Positions 25,513 to 37,840 of a stretch of DNA of 64,000 bases are shown in pieces. The translations under genes were made by a program, and so were the position numbers. How positions within the stretch are numbered: the first letter of the stretch is position 1; every line of letters begins with the position of its first letter. Origin of the DNA: Ailanthus altissimus (taxonomy: Eukaryota; Streptophyta; Magnoliopsida; Sapindales; Simaroubaceae); assembly GCA_946807835.1 (NCBI GenBank), contig OX327684.1, positions 36,640,501-36,704,500 of the forward strand, written 5' to 3'. A model generated the notes under the pieces. The model was not told the DNA's origin. It was given only the letters and a program-made list of their open reading frames with translations, and made no database searches.

Positions 25513-28500
25513 TTTCAGGCTTGCTTTCTTCCCCCCACCATCCCCTCCCTCCCTCTTCAACAATGATCTTATGAACCAACTGGCTTGCCTATTTATAGTA
25601 CAATTTAACAGGAAGATTATCTCTATCATATATCTTCATCATGTACAGTTACAATGTATGAAATAGTGACCTAGAATACCTTTTGTACATAAATGCTTAT
25701 ATGTGAGAGGGAGAAGGCTTTCCTTAAAACTCCAGATGAAATGGGTTCCATACCTTCCATTGCTGGAATCTGAATTGGTACCAAAATTGGGCTATATGTA
25801 CAAATGGTGACTACATGCGCCATGCTAGGTTGTGGGAGTGTCCTCGCTTTCTAATTTTTGGTGTCAGATGATCACAAACTTTTAAAAAATTTACATGATG
25901 CTTCCTTAGGTCATATTAAATTTTATTGTCATTATAAAATTTGCATGTGCTTTCAGTTCTGTTGATTTAGAGGAGGAGAAAATTACTGGAGTTCTGGTCC
26001 ATTTTAAAAGCCAACTATTGAAAGTCAGCCACCTTTTTTTTTGAGTATGGACACAGGAAAACAGGAATGTTGGCTGTATCTGCATAACTGCAGTTCCTGG
26101 AATACACGTTCACTTTATTAATACGGGTTTGGTCTTATTTCAACTAGAATTGTCCAAAAGTTTTGTTGCTTAAATTAAATGGTAGCCAAATAGAGTATAA
26201 TCCGCTCCTAAAAGGAACTTGATTTTTAAATGTTGTGTTGTTTATTGTCCATTATTAGGAGCACCATTAGATGTGAAACCTGATATCCTCCTCTAATTAA
26301 GCTTCTATATCAGTTTTTGACATTGCCATTAACCTTGTTTAGCTTAAATACATTGCATTTTGTCACATCACTATCATAACCATAAAGTCGATATTGCAAT
26401 TATTGTTGAATTTGATGGGTGGGCTCCCTGGAATTTGTGATTAGAAGCTCATAGAGGGTCTATAACTATAAAAAGGCCGTTCAAAGACGAATAATTTCTT
26501 TTCCTAATATTTGGTGAAAAGCTGGAGAGTGTTAGTGAGGATGAGGAGAGGTAGGAGCGCAGTAGGAGCCAATGGTTCAAGGAACCTGTAACTGTACAGT
26601 GCCCATGGTCATATACAAAGGGTCAAAGGTACATATAGACAATGAGGGACTTTTGAAGATCAGAAACTGTTTAAACTCTGATATATGTTTTTTTGTAAGT
26701 TAAAGAATAATATTACAGTTGCAACTTAATATGGAAACTGATATGATATTACTGTTTCACTGTTACACTATCTTTTAACTTGTTTATATTTTTGCTTCAA
26801 TTTTTTTTTTCTTTTGAAAAATTGACACATTAGTTTGTATGTAAAACTGTTTACGAACAATTTGTACGTCTGAGATTTAGCTGGGAGCCCAAAAGATACC
26901 CCGAAACAAGATCAATAAATGTTGATACACGATACTTCTTGATTAATTAATGCTATATTAATTGAAATACAAAGTCCAGATACATGCCTAGCTAGTTTTC
27001 AATCAACTTGTTGTGAATAGGCGAATAATTTTACTAAAAATTGCTTATGGTTGTTCCTTTTGGCTCTTGTGCTTTGTCCAATAAGTTTAAAATGACTCGT
27101 GCAATGCAGGGCATGTTGAAAGAAAAGAAACTGGTTTCCCCTTTGACACTAATTACTTCTGAACGTAAACCTTAGCTTTAATGGCATCTGGGAGGCAGGC
27201 TGCCACGTTTGAAAGATTCAAAAGGAGCAGGTAATTTATTATTGATTTATTTTATTTTTGCTGCATGTCAAAGAGCACATGCTATTATTTTACCAGATTC
27301 ATAGCCGTATGTGTATTAGGCGAAGTTTTCCCTTGTATGAAGGAGCTTAATTGTCAGGACCACTTCGGACGGGCCTTTGCTTGGATTTGAAATTAGAATG
27401 TTACTGCCATTATATGGCCATGCTATAAGACCCAACAATCATTTCATGGCTAGGCCTCTACTGGGCTTTTTTGGGCGTCTGTAAAGGCTTTTCAAATGGG
27501 CTTTATAGTTTTTTAGAAATAAGAAGAGGGATTTGAATATTTCGCTTGAAGGAAATATGTAATATAAATCCTTTATTATTAGACCAGCGCTGCAAGTGCA
27601 AATGAACTTTACAATTAGCCAGGCTGATTGAGAAATGGAAATGGTTTGGTAGCATATGGGTCTTAACTCCATATAAGTGAAGCTACTCATTTGCTAATTG
27701 TTATGGGTGTTCATGTGTTGCAGAAAGCACCTTCAAAAATGCGCGTTAACAAGCTAAATACACCCAGACTTTTGGTAGTGTAAATGATGGGAATGATTCC
27801 ATTTTATTCCGAAAACTCCTTTTTTCCCCCCATATTTTTATGCGGCGGTTGTCAAATAGGACGTTATTGATCTTCAATGACTAATGAGACATATAATTGG
27901 TGAAAAAAATAATAGAAAAATACTGCCACTAGTGGATGTATATGTATTTAATTTAATATCATATTAATATTAAAAATGTATCACATGTCAACTTGTAGTT
28001 CTTGGTTCCAATTTCTCATCATAAATCTATTGCATGTGTTTTGGGTGCTTAGTATTTTGGTTTCTTGCCGGCGAAACCATCTCCCACTAGGCAACTACCA
28101 TTTGGTTTTTAATCTACCAAGTCAAAAGCAATAGCCAGAACCTGAACCTGACATATTTATGAATATGCATCAATCTTGAAGGAAATTTTGGCTTCGCTTA
28201 GCCACGTTCTTTAATTTTTGTGATCATTGGAACATGAGGTTAAAAACTGAACATTATGTAAACCATATAAAATGATCTTATTCTAAATGAATAAATAAAC
28301 CAAAGTTCTTAAACAGAAATTCGAAAATCAGATTCATGTGTTTTGGAACAAATCCTATCCTATAATTTCATGTGATTCGAAACAAATATATCAACTTCAC
28401 TTGACTTTTCAACCTCGTCCTGCTTTGATCTTATCTTATTGGTGATCGTTTACATTCAAATTTGCTGACCAAGTTAGTTCGTGGTTATTTAATTGCATAA

Positions 28501-28850
28501 AAAACCAGGTTGGCTCCGATTTGACTTTTCCAAATTTAATTGCATAAAGCGTTCTTTATAAATCCAGAAATGATATCATTTTGATATCACTAGCATCCGA
28601 AATTTCGAATATCACACATTGATCAATTAAACAGAGATTCTTCTTTTCTTGAAACGAAACGCATAGAAATATAACTAGACCGGATTGTCTAAAAGAAATT
28701 GGCTACTTATCTTCCTACTATTTATCATATTTACCACTTTTTTTTTAAAAAAAACAATTTTATTCATATCACTCTATTATTTAAAGGAGAGAAAATACAA
28801 AATTTTAAGAGTATATTAGTCGTTTTATATAATTATTTTATATTTGAATT
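25513..28850. other. Long intergenic stretch
   Basis: The first 200 bases are the upstream region of the dioxygenase pseudogene. The remainder holds no frame with a recognisable domain and no strong repeat structure within the window. The short minus-strand frame near 27439-27690 has no conserved features. I see nothing else to annotate. Confidence 0.5.
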
Positions 28851-29668
28851 TGTTGAAGGCGGTAATGTCATTTTCCCTCTCGAGGTTATATTGAAGTAAA
28901 GAACTTAAAATTCAGCCTAGAACCTTAACCTCCTTACACAGCGGAATAACATGTCAATCAAGCAAACACAACAAAAATTTAAAGCAGAAAACAAAAGAGC
29001 ACAACACAAACTTACGTGGTTCAGCTAATTGCCTACGTCCACGATGGATCCAAGGATCCTAACCTCTCTTATTATAACTCCCTAGAGATTTTACAAAGAA
29101 ACCCAATATGAAGAACTCTCAAAAGGACCTAAACGTTTAGTGAACCCTTACTCTACCACGAACAATGATCACCCAAACAACGGTTTCACCCTAGCGCACA
29201 CAAGCACTTAGTGTCTACCCAGTTCTTCCTCTCTCTTAGAGTCTCTCTCAATGCTTGATATGAAATTAAGGGTATACAAGTGTTTATATAAAGTATATTT
29301 CATGCCTATTAACCCTATTCTTTATTGGAGTAAGAGTCTACTTGTTTTGGAAGTCTAAAACTTTTCAAAACTTGAAATTCCGAACCAAAACAAACTTTTT
29401 CACGCGTTCTGGCGCTGCGACGCTCGTCCTTGGGCGCTGCAGCGCTGGGCTACTGTCCTGGGCGCCGCGGCACTGAGCCCTGTAGCTATCCGCATTTTCT
29501 TGCTCCCTTCGCGTCTTTGAGTCTTGTTTCGCTTCCCCCTTCGTGTCCCACACGTCCTAAACTTCTCTATACGTATCCCACACGTTATAAATTTCTTGTA
29601 ACTCATCACTTTAGTACTCATCTTAATTCTTGTCCAACAAAATTTATTGAATCACCAATTTTTCAATA
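28851..29668 (-). mobile_element. Solo LTR A (family 2)
   Basis: On the plus strand it runs from TGTTGAAGGCGG to ...caccaatttttcaata; the LTR reads on the minus strand, where a TATATAAA box fits the same direction (about 29285-29292). It aligns with solo LTR B across acgtggttc, attgcctacgtccacg, gagtaagagtc and the GC-rich block. Flanks gaatt (28846-28850) and aaatt (29669-29673) would be a 5-bp target duplication with one mismatch. No internal region or partner LTR is present. Confidence 0.65.
29410..29477. repeat. GC-rich short repeats inside LTR A
   Basis: Three units like ggcgctgcgacgct are separated by 7-10 bp spacers, in otherwise AT-rich DNA. In LTR orientation they lie upstream of the TATA box, so in U3 where enhancers normally sit. 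The same block with different unit number occurs in LTRs B and C. Confidence 0.7.
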
Positions 29669-30165
29669 AAATTAAATAAAATACCCTTTCAAAAAAAAAT
29701 AATAAGAGACCTATTTTTAATTTTTAGTTTTTTGTCTTTTAGTGCGTTTTTATTTTAATATTTTTGTAAATATATTTTTATCTTTTAGTGTATTATTAAC
29801 TTTTTACGTGAAAGACAAATGAATATGCATTGGAGGATGATGATGACCTCCCTATATGAGTTTGTTTAATTTAATCTTTAGAAGTGTATTATATTAATTA
29901 TGTGTGGTTAAGATTTATTTATGTTTATTATTTATTTTTTATTAACTATCAATTATATACTTATATCATTTTTTATTTTTTAAAAAAGCTCAAATCAGAA
30001 GAATTTTAATGGTGCTTACTCGAAACGCGTCTTCTTCCTTTTTTATTTTTTATTTTTTTTATTGCGGTCATTGTTGAATTTCCATTTCTTGGTCGTTAAA
30101 AAAAGAGAAGAAAAAACGCTGGTGGCAAAAGAAAGTTAGACCACTTTAGGGAAATTAGGTGAAGC

Positions 30166-30405
30166 AAGAAGCCAAGAAAAATGCTTCTAGTTTCTACACT
30201 GGCGGCCAAAATAAGTTGCTTTCTTTAAAAGCACTTTCAGAATCACTAATCTTTGATTCACCTTAATATAAAAGTTAATTCATACAAGAAGCCAAGAACA
30301 ATGCTTCTAGTTTCTACGCGGGCGGCCAAAACAATTCGCTTTCTCTGAAAGCACGTTTAGAATCGTTCATCTTTGATTCATCTTAATATAAAAATTAATT
30401 CGTAC
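30166..30405. repeat. 120-bp tandem duplication
   Basis: Two adjacent copies with a period of 120 bp share agaagccaagaa, atgcttctagtttctac, ggcggccaaaa, gctttct and tctttgattca. They differ by scattered substitutions, so the event is not recent. No reading frame or known element is recognised. Confidence 0.85.
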
Positions 30406-30509
30406 CAAAAAAAAAAAAAAGAATACCAGATTCCACGAAGCTGGCTCAAACTTTGACCACCACTCAATTCTATAAAATATAATCTACAAGTTAGGCAGAC
30501 TAAAATTGA

Positions 30510-31000
30510 ATTTTGTTTTTCTAATATTTAATTAAATTTATATAGTTTTTTGCAATTAAAATGAGTAAAAAAAAGTGAGGCATAATCATACGTTCATTAT
30601 TTATTTATTTGTTAAACTAGATGAAAACTATTACATAAAAGGGATGTTGACTTCTTTATAATATTTAATTAACTTCAAACTTTTTTTTCAATTAAAATAT
30701 AGATATATAATCTTACTTTTATTATATTTACTATTTTTTCTGTTAAAATAGAGGGCTTGAGTCTTCTTTATAATATTTAATTAAATTTATTTATTTTTAA
30801 AATTAAAATAGGAGTATAATTGTATTTTTATTTTTTTTTATTTTTTTTAATTAAAATAAATGAAAGTTGTTACCTAACAAAAATATTTACTTCTTTCTAA
30901 TATTTGATTGAATTTATTTTTTTAATTAAAATAAGAGTATAACTTTACTTTCATTATTTTTATTATTTTCTTTGTTAAATAAATAAGTCTTTTTTCTAGC
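30510..31000. repeat. AT-rich degenerate tandem repeats, about 115 bp
   Basis: Four imperfect units each contain taatatttaattaaattta, then a tttaattaaaata block, then acttttattattttta and tgttaaaataga. A further related unit lies at about 33127-33240, beyond solo LTR B. This suggests the array was longer and was split by later insertions. Confidence 0.6.
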
Positions 31001-31683
31001 ATGTCATATGCAGTAGGAAAAACCCTAAAACACTCTCAATTTAAAACTCCCCCTCCCCTCTAAAACACCACCTTAAGCTTGAAGTTTCTGCTAAAGAAAG
31101 GTTGCTAGCTCTCTCTCTCTCGTGGCTTTTTAAGTCTGCACTTTAAGGTTTTCTTTTAAGTTTATGTTAGTTTGTTAGTTTTTAGCTTTAGATCTCATTC
31201 TTTCTTCATTTTCAGTCTTTCCGTCTTCTCTCTCTGTGTCGACCATCCGATACTGTTTCCAGCCATCGTCAACCTTAGTGTCGAGTAACGCTCCTCCACG
31301 ATCTTGTTGTGTCCCTTGGTCCACGTCGAGCATCCCTCTACCCTATGCCGACCAATCAAGGCTCCTATTAACGATAATTCGACCGTCGCTATTTTGCAGA
31401 GTCACCCTCTAACTCTAATCTAACAAAAGAAACGCTCCAACTACTGTCAAGGCGGGGATAAATCATGTCCCTTACAGATGTTTTAAGTCTTGACCAAATG
31501 TTGGCCGCATTTCGCTGGACAACAAGTGCCCCTGTTCTCCGGCAACAATTCTAGAAAGTCCGTGACTGTAGGCGACCATTGTTGGCATAGTCTCGACAGA
31601 CGATCATTACTCTTAGCCTGTAAATTTTTTTGATCCATGATACAATTTAAGCTTAATCTATCGAATATATTGATGTTGTGTTG
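31001..31683. other. GC-richer island, function unknown
   Basis: From about 31020 a gene-like leader (CT-rich, with ctctctctctct near 31112) is followed by about 400 bp of balanced composition to about 31620. No frame stays open or shows a known domain. It could be the remains of a captured gene fragment or transposon interior. Nothing more can be supported. Confidence 0.3.
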
Positions 31684-32712
31684 TGTTGAGGGATATCACG
31701 CCATGCACTTCAATTTGACACCTCTATGGCATCAACTAAGCCACAACCTTGATACCCTTTACGCAGCGAAAAATCATAACTCACACCATAAGTAATAACA
31801 CATAAGATTAACACATCAATAAAGATAAAGAAAATAAACCAATCACAAGACACAAGATATACGTGGTTCGGCCCAAATTGCCTACGTCCACGGAGAATCC
31901 ATGATCCAGCTTCTTCCTATTGAAATAGATCATAAAGTATTTTCTTACATTATCAATGATCCTACAAGACCCCTTAGTATCTCTCATAGAGACCTTTAAG
32001 CATCTACCCTTGATCATTATGACTTCCTAAGACCTCTTCGTATCTCCTCATAAGAGATTTTTACAAGGAATACAATAATAGCCCGAGCATCTAAGCCAAA
32101 AGGATCTATGGTGTTTCTCTTTTATTCACTCAAAGAACCTAAAGAAGAAAACACCCCCCAAAGGTTACACCCTAGTGCACCACGCACTTAATGCCTACCT
32201 AGTTCCTCTATTCTCTCTTATGGTTACATCTTAAAACCTTAGATGCTTAATCTTAAACAAAGGTTTACAAATGTTTATATAGGGTGTATTTCGTGCTTAC
32301 TAACCCTATTCCTTGTTGGAGTAAGAGTCCACTTGTTTTGGAAGTCCAAAACTTCCTAAAACTTGAAATCCCGAGCTAAAACCGACTTTTCCACGCGTTC
32401 TGGCGCTGCGGTGCTCGTCCCTGGGCGCTACAGCGCTGTCCCTTCTCGCGTTCAGCGCTGCGACGCTGGTCTTCTGTTTTGAGCGCCGCGGCGCTGGAAG
32501 CTCTCGCGATTTCTTTCTTCCTTTGTGTCTTCGAGTCCCATTTCACTTTCCCTTTCGTGTCCCACACGTCCTAGACTTCTCCATACGTGTCCCACATGTC
32601 CTAAACTTCTCCATACGTGTCTCACACGTTCTTAACTTCTTGTGACTCTCCACTTTGGTATTCATCTCAATTCTTGTCCAACCAAAATTGTTGAATCACC
32701 AATTTTCTAACA
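31684..32712 (-). mobile_element. Solo LTR B (family 2), with target duplication
   Basis: The LTR is 1,029 bp. On the plus strand it starts TGTTGAGGGATATC and ends AATTTTCTAACA, so on the minus strand it starts TGTTAG and ends CAACA. It is flanked by identical 5-bp copies tgttg at 31679-31683 and 32713-32717, the signature of integrase-mediated insertion. A TATATAAA box at about 32274-32281 reads on the minus strand. No internal domain remains, so it arose by LTR-LTR recombination. It is the best preserved of the three family-2 LTRs. Confidence 0.9.
32400..32493. repeat. GC-rich short repeats inside LTR B
   Basis: Four units of the ggcgctgcggcgctgg type occur at irregular 7-16 bp spacing. 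Some are near-palindromic (gcgccgcggcgc). They lie in U3 upstream of the TATA box. Confidence 0.7.
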
Positions 32713-34947
32713 TGTTGTGATGTATTATTGTATTGTTGGGATGTAGTTGTATGAGTATATTTGTATTGGTTTAAGGATAATTGTAATAAAAATGGTGACT
32801 TATTTTGTTTCCCTTTCGTGGGAATAGTTTATCTATTGAGAGTATGTTTTTCTTCCTATGCAATAATAGGTTTTCCTCTTATAAGAGATATGTTTTTTTT
32901 TTTTTATGAGAGGGTAGATTTTTTGTTTAAAGGTAGTAATAATAATCCCTTATTGGAATAACTCCTCACTATGGAGTTTGTATGTTCTCGTAAAAGTAAA
33001 AGATTCGGGTGAACTATAATAAATTTATTTTATCTTTATATAACGTCTCAATAATCTTTTGATTTTATATCAAAAGTTATGCATTATAATATTACAGATT
33101 TAATTAATAATATTACATTTGAATGTTAATTTTTTTTAATATTTAATTAAATTTAATTTTTTTAATTAAAATAAAAGCATTATTGTACTTTCATCATTTT
33201 TATTTTTATTTATTAAAATAGACAAAAAATTATTATAAATAATATGATTGCCGGTAAATTTTTAAAAATATTAACTCTTTCATATTTCTCTTAAAATCAT
33301 AAGTTTCAGATATATTTTTTTCATAAAAAAGTAAATATTATTAATTTTACTACAGTGTAAAATAATGCATAGTTTAACAGCTCAATTACCAACTACTTTG
33401 TCATTGTCATAGACTCGTAGTCAAACTCAAATATTATACATGACATCCAATTTTCTCAATATAACTACTACATTTTTCAATATGTGGGGATATGAAGAAG
33501 ATGTGGGATCGTGCTAACCTAATCCCTTCATGACGATGGCTTATTATTTTTAAAATTAGGTAGCTGTCACATATACTATATATATATATATATAGTATAT
33601 ATATATTATTATATAATATAAAAGACATGATGACTTATTTGAAACTTCGGGCATTCATAATTTTTTTAAATAACTCAATTAGTCCCCTTTTTTATATTAA
33701 AAAAAAAAAGCATTTGAAGTACACTTTTTAAAGTCAGTAAAACAAAATTCGATTAAATATAAAATTAACTATTATGATTATATGTACCAGTTTACATTAA
33801 TTTTCTTTAAAAATGTCCTTTATAATTTTTTTTAAAAAAAACTAATAAAAGTATTTAAAAAACTTAGGGACTAACTTGATAATTTAATTAAACTTCAGGT
33901 ACTAAACTGACAATCTTCCACAGCTTAATACAGCTAATTGCTTGACTAATTCTGTAGCTTTAGCATGACGTTGAATTTAATTTCTTTAACCAATTGAGGT
34001 GAAAAATATACAAATGATTATTGACTTTTGTAAATTCATAAACATCAACGGATTAATATTCTCTCTTAATTTCATCTTAATTAACATAAAACATGTGTTA
34101 AAAAGATTCCAATTCAACACCCACAGGTGGACCTCTATTGGGGTAAAGGGCCATGGCCCTCCAACCCCAATTTTTTTTAATTTAATATTTATTTTTGTAG
34201 TTTTTATATTTTAAAATAAGTATTTTTAAGATTTGGCTGCCAAAAATTTAAAATATGACACTAAAACTCTTATATAATTATTTTAATCTAAAATAATTTT
34301 AAATTTTAACATCTAACTCCTCACTTTAAATTTTACGGTGAACAATACTACCACACATAATTATCTAATAAATTATAATTTTTATACATTTTATAATATA
34401 TTACAAAATTTTATCACATATCATAAAATTTATTATATAATAAATTGAATTACATAACCTACTAAATTATTTATATATATATATATAATGTAATTTGAAT
34501 TTACTGGATTGGAAGATACAGTCCTTCCAAAATCTCTAAAGAGGGAATAATTTTTCATCGGGGCTTTTATAGAGATGGTGTTAGCGACTCCATTGAAGGA
34601 GTCAAAATCCCAGTATTATATATCCTTTATCATGTGCTTCCTTCAAAGTCAGCTTAATTAGGAGAGACAAGACAAATTTTAAAATGAATTAGGTAGACAA
34701 AAAAGATGATCAAAACTAAAAAAAAAAAATTCTACGGTATTAGTTGTATGAACGGAAAGAAAGTAGTAACACTAAACAAATTAATAATAATAGTTTAGAG
34801 AGATGAGTTACACCTCAGTCACAGACCTTAGTATTATTTTTTCTATATAACATCTAACCTGCCCAAAGGCCAGATGTACTTCCCATCTCATCCCTCTAAT
34901 TTTTCTTAATCATTTTCCGGGCATAAAATTCGGTTCATTCAATTAGC
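32713..34947. other. AT-rich intergenic, phytocyanin promoter at the end
   Basis: The stretch contains a fifth AT-rich repeat unit (about 33127-33240), an alternating TA palindrome at about 33568-33607, and a ggggtaaagggccatggccc block near 34139 of transposon flavour. At the end is the phytocyanin promoter, with a TATA box (ctatataa) near 34842 and the ATG about 100 bp later. No other gene is supported. Confidence 0.5.
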
Positions 34948-35627
34948 ATGGCCAATTTGGCAACTGCTTTCCTCATTCTCCTTCTTGCAGCTCCAGCCGC
35001 CTACGCCGTAGAATACACCGTTGGTGACAGCAATGGCTGGACTTCAGGCTTTGATTATACAACTTGGCTTTCTGGGAAAACATTCACAGTTGGTGATGTT
35101 CTTGGTAAGTTCAATCTTTAATTTTTACTAACATTTGTGTTTATAATTTTTGTTAATCAACTTTTCTCTTAGACCAAAATTATATGTGATGTTCAAAAAC
35201 AGTTTTCAATTATGGGGGAAGTCACAAGGTGGATGTTGTGAGCAAAAGCGATTATGACAATTGCGCTGTTTCAAATGCCCTCCAATCCCACGACGATGGG
35301 AACACAAAAATTAATTTGACTGCGCCGGGAACCATTTACTTCATGTGCCCAACAGCAGGTCATTGTGCTAGTGGCATGAAGCTAGCAGTCACCGTTACAG
35401 GATCCCCAAGCAGCGGCGGCGGCAGCCCACCCAGTACCACCCCAACTGGCGGCAGCCCCAGCCCACCCTCCAGTTCTGAAACTCCGGCCGCCGGCACACC
35501 CCCAGATACTACTACTTCACCACCGCCACCACCACCTAGTGGCAGTGGAGCTGCCAGAATTTTCTCTGGTGTTTATAATTTGATGGCTGTTTTTGTTTCA
35601 ATGGTGGTTGTTGCTTTTATGTGCTAG
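34948..35627 (+). CDS. Uclacyanin-type phytocyanin, GPI-anchored blue copper protein
   Basis: Two exons (34948-35104 and 35203-35627) join within VLV and give 193 residues. Residues 1-20 are a signal peptide ending AAYA. The plastocyanin-like domain follows (about 21-118), starting VEYTVGDSNGW. The type-1 copper ligands are His60 (GGSHKVD), Cys101, His106 and Met111 (CPTAGHCASGM); Cys73 and Cys107 would form the disulfide. Met as axial ligand points to the uclacyanin group, rather than stellacyanins with Gln. A Pro/Ser/Gly-rich arabinogalactan-like region (about 120-168) and a hydrophobic tail follow, as expected for a GPI anchor. The protein would sit on the outer plasma membrane and carry electrons or bind copper. 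The gene is intact, with AATAAA near 35725. A truncated copy lies at 52236. Confidence 0.93.
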
Positions 35628-36618
35628 GGAAGAGGCAGTGCTATATTTGTATTGTTTGTATTTTCGTTGTCTTGAGAAATTTGTATGATTATATTTGTAC
35701 GATTAAATTTCGATTTACATGATCGAATAAAAGATTAGCTTACGATTTATGATGAGATCACATTTTTAGGACCCAATTCTTTTTTTTTAGAAATTATTTT
35801 GAGACCTATTCAAAATTGATTAAGTTCCATTACAACATCGATACTCAAATCATATGTTGAACGGAATTTTGAGAAGCCATCAGATAAAATCTGCCCACAC
35901 AACGTTAATTACCGATCATATTGTTCTTTTTTTAAAAATTAATATTTTAGTCAAATTTCTACATAGACCTTCCTCATCATAGGTCTCTTATTTGAAATTC
36001 TATGTCAAATTTATGACCAATTTTGTACAGAATTTCACTTCTCCTATAAAAAGAGAGAATCAAATTCCACATCTAAGTGCCAACCACCCACCCCTATAGG
36101 GGCTTTATTTATTTATTTATTTTTAAAGAAGAATGAATATTATTAATAAAGAAGACGATCAGTAAAAATATAATGATTAAAAAAAATGCGATGAATGCAA
36201 CCAATCCGCATCTACATTATTAGAGATGGTATATTTAGCTAAAAAAAAAAACCAAACCCCTGTAGAGACTTGTTGGCTGATTACTGAAATAATTAAAACA
36301 CATAAATATTTTATTGTTCAAATAGGCTACAATATTAGTTATGCATTACACATTCTCAATTTCTTTTAACTAAACGTGTTCCTGTTTTATAAAGTGAATT
36401 AAAAACAAAAAATAAAAACAAAGATTAAACACATGAATTAATTAAAGAGGGTGAAGAGTGCATCAATCATGACTGACACTAACATTTTTTCTTTGTTGTT
36501 ACTTAATATTTTCATTATACATAACTGACTAAGAGCATATGATTGATATTCTCATTATGACTTGCTAAGATCATTCTCTTTAATTAATTTATATTTATCG
36601 CTGTTATTTTAATATGTT
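35628..36618. repeat. Phytocyanin 3' flank, duplicated at 52.7-54.6 kb
   Basis: The flank is AT-rich with no gene. Blocks recur in the same order downstream of the phytocyanin pseudogene: gagaaatttgt near 35677, acttctcctataaaa near 36040, ttgttcaaataggctacaat near 36315 and cataactgactaagagcat near 36520. It is the left reference copy of the segment that was duplicated into the array. Confidence 0.7.
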
Positions 36619-37486
36619 TGTTGAAAGAATTACTAATTTTCTTGTAAGGTTATATTAAAATAAAAAATTTTAGTTAAGTTCAATCTTAAATTTTAATTTT
36701 TTTAAATAATAAAATAATTTGTATATTAAGTAAAATAGTAAAAATTTAAAATAAAAAATAAAGAGCACAACACAATCACTTACGTGATTTGATCAATTGC
36801 TTACGTTCAAGGTGAATCTAAGAATCCTAATCTCTCTTATTAATTCTCTAGAGATTTTATAAGAAAAACTCAATGAAAAACCCTAAAAAAAATTTAATAT
36901 TTAATATACCCTTATTATACCACAAGCAATAAACATCCCTACGACAGTTTTACTCTAACGCATACAAGTACTTAGTGTCTACCTAATTCTTTCATATCTT
37001 AGAGCCTCTCTTAATACTTAATTTGAACCTAAAGGGTTTACAAGTATTTATATAGGGGTTCTTTCGTGTTTACTAACCCTATTTATTTTTTAAGTGAGAG
37101 TCCATTTATTTTGAAAGTTCAAAACTTTCCAAAATTTATAAATTGGGAACAAAAATAGACTTTTTTCGTTCTGAGGTCTTGGCGTTGCGATGCTAAGCCT
37201 TGATGTGTCTAGCGTTGCGGCGCTAGGAACCTGGCGCTGGGAACCTAGTACTGTGGCACTAGAGTACAAATCTGGGTGCTACTGCGTTGGCCTCTGTTTC
37301 CAGCTCTGCGCTTGTTCCCTATTTCCTTTACGTCTTTGAGTCTTGTTTCACTTTTTTTTCGTGTCCTACATATTTTACGTTTTTTCATGCATGTTTCATA
37401 CATTCTTAACTTTTTATAACTCTCTTATTTGATATTTATCTCAATTCTTGTTCAAACAAAATTATTGAATCACCAAATCTCTAATA
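36619..37486 (-). mobile_element. Solo LTR C (family 2), strongly decayed
   Basis: It aligns with LTRs A and B: TGTTGAAAG start, a ttacgtg-att-g(a)tcaattgc(t/c)tacgt block, gagagtcca and a closing gaatcaccaa...ctaata. The paralogous segment around 54600 lacks it and reads ccctactgtgttgaaccac. There the site gtgtt (54610-54614) corresponds to flanks atgtt (36614-36618) and gtatt (37487-37491), each one change away. This confirms insertion with a 5-bp duplication. The GC-rich U3 block is at about 37183-37292 with many transitions. Confidence 0.8.
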
Positions 37487-37840
37487 GTATTGAATCACAT
37501 GTATATAGACAAATAATTAACTTGTAAAATATTATAATTAATTAATAATACTAATGCCCTAATGAGACGTGCATTAAGATTAACTGAATTGTTTTTGTAA
37601 AATTAACTCCATAATTAATTTGATATTCTAATGATAAGTACGATGTAATGCAAAACTAAATTAGTGAACATTTCTACTCGATTGGCATAATCCTTAGCTA
37701 TATATTATCTTATGAAATAAGTAGTATGTCAAATTTCACCTCATATATATAAAATCCTTCCAAGCCATCGCATTGAAACCATTTCAAAACTTTTTTATTA
37801 ACTGGCATAAAGTAAAGTTCTAGATTTGATCTCAACAACA

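Noticed and set aside
29400..29669. Frames over the GC-rich block of solo LTR A as a gene
   Set aside because: They arise from GC-rich U3 repeats, exist on both strands, and are not maintained in LTRs B and C.
33560..33610. TA palindrome as a cruciform or origin signal
   Set aside because: It is a simple alternating TA microsatellite with no other supporting feature.
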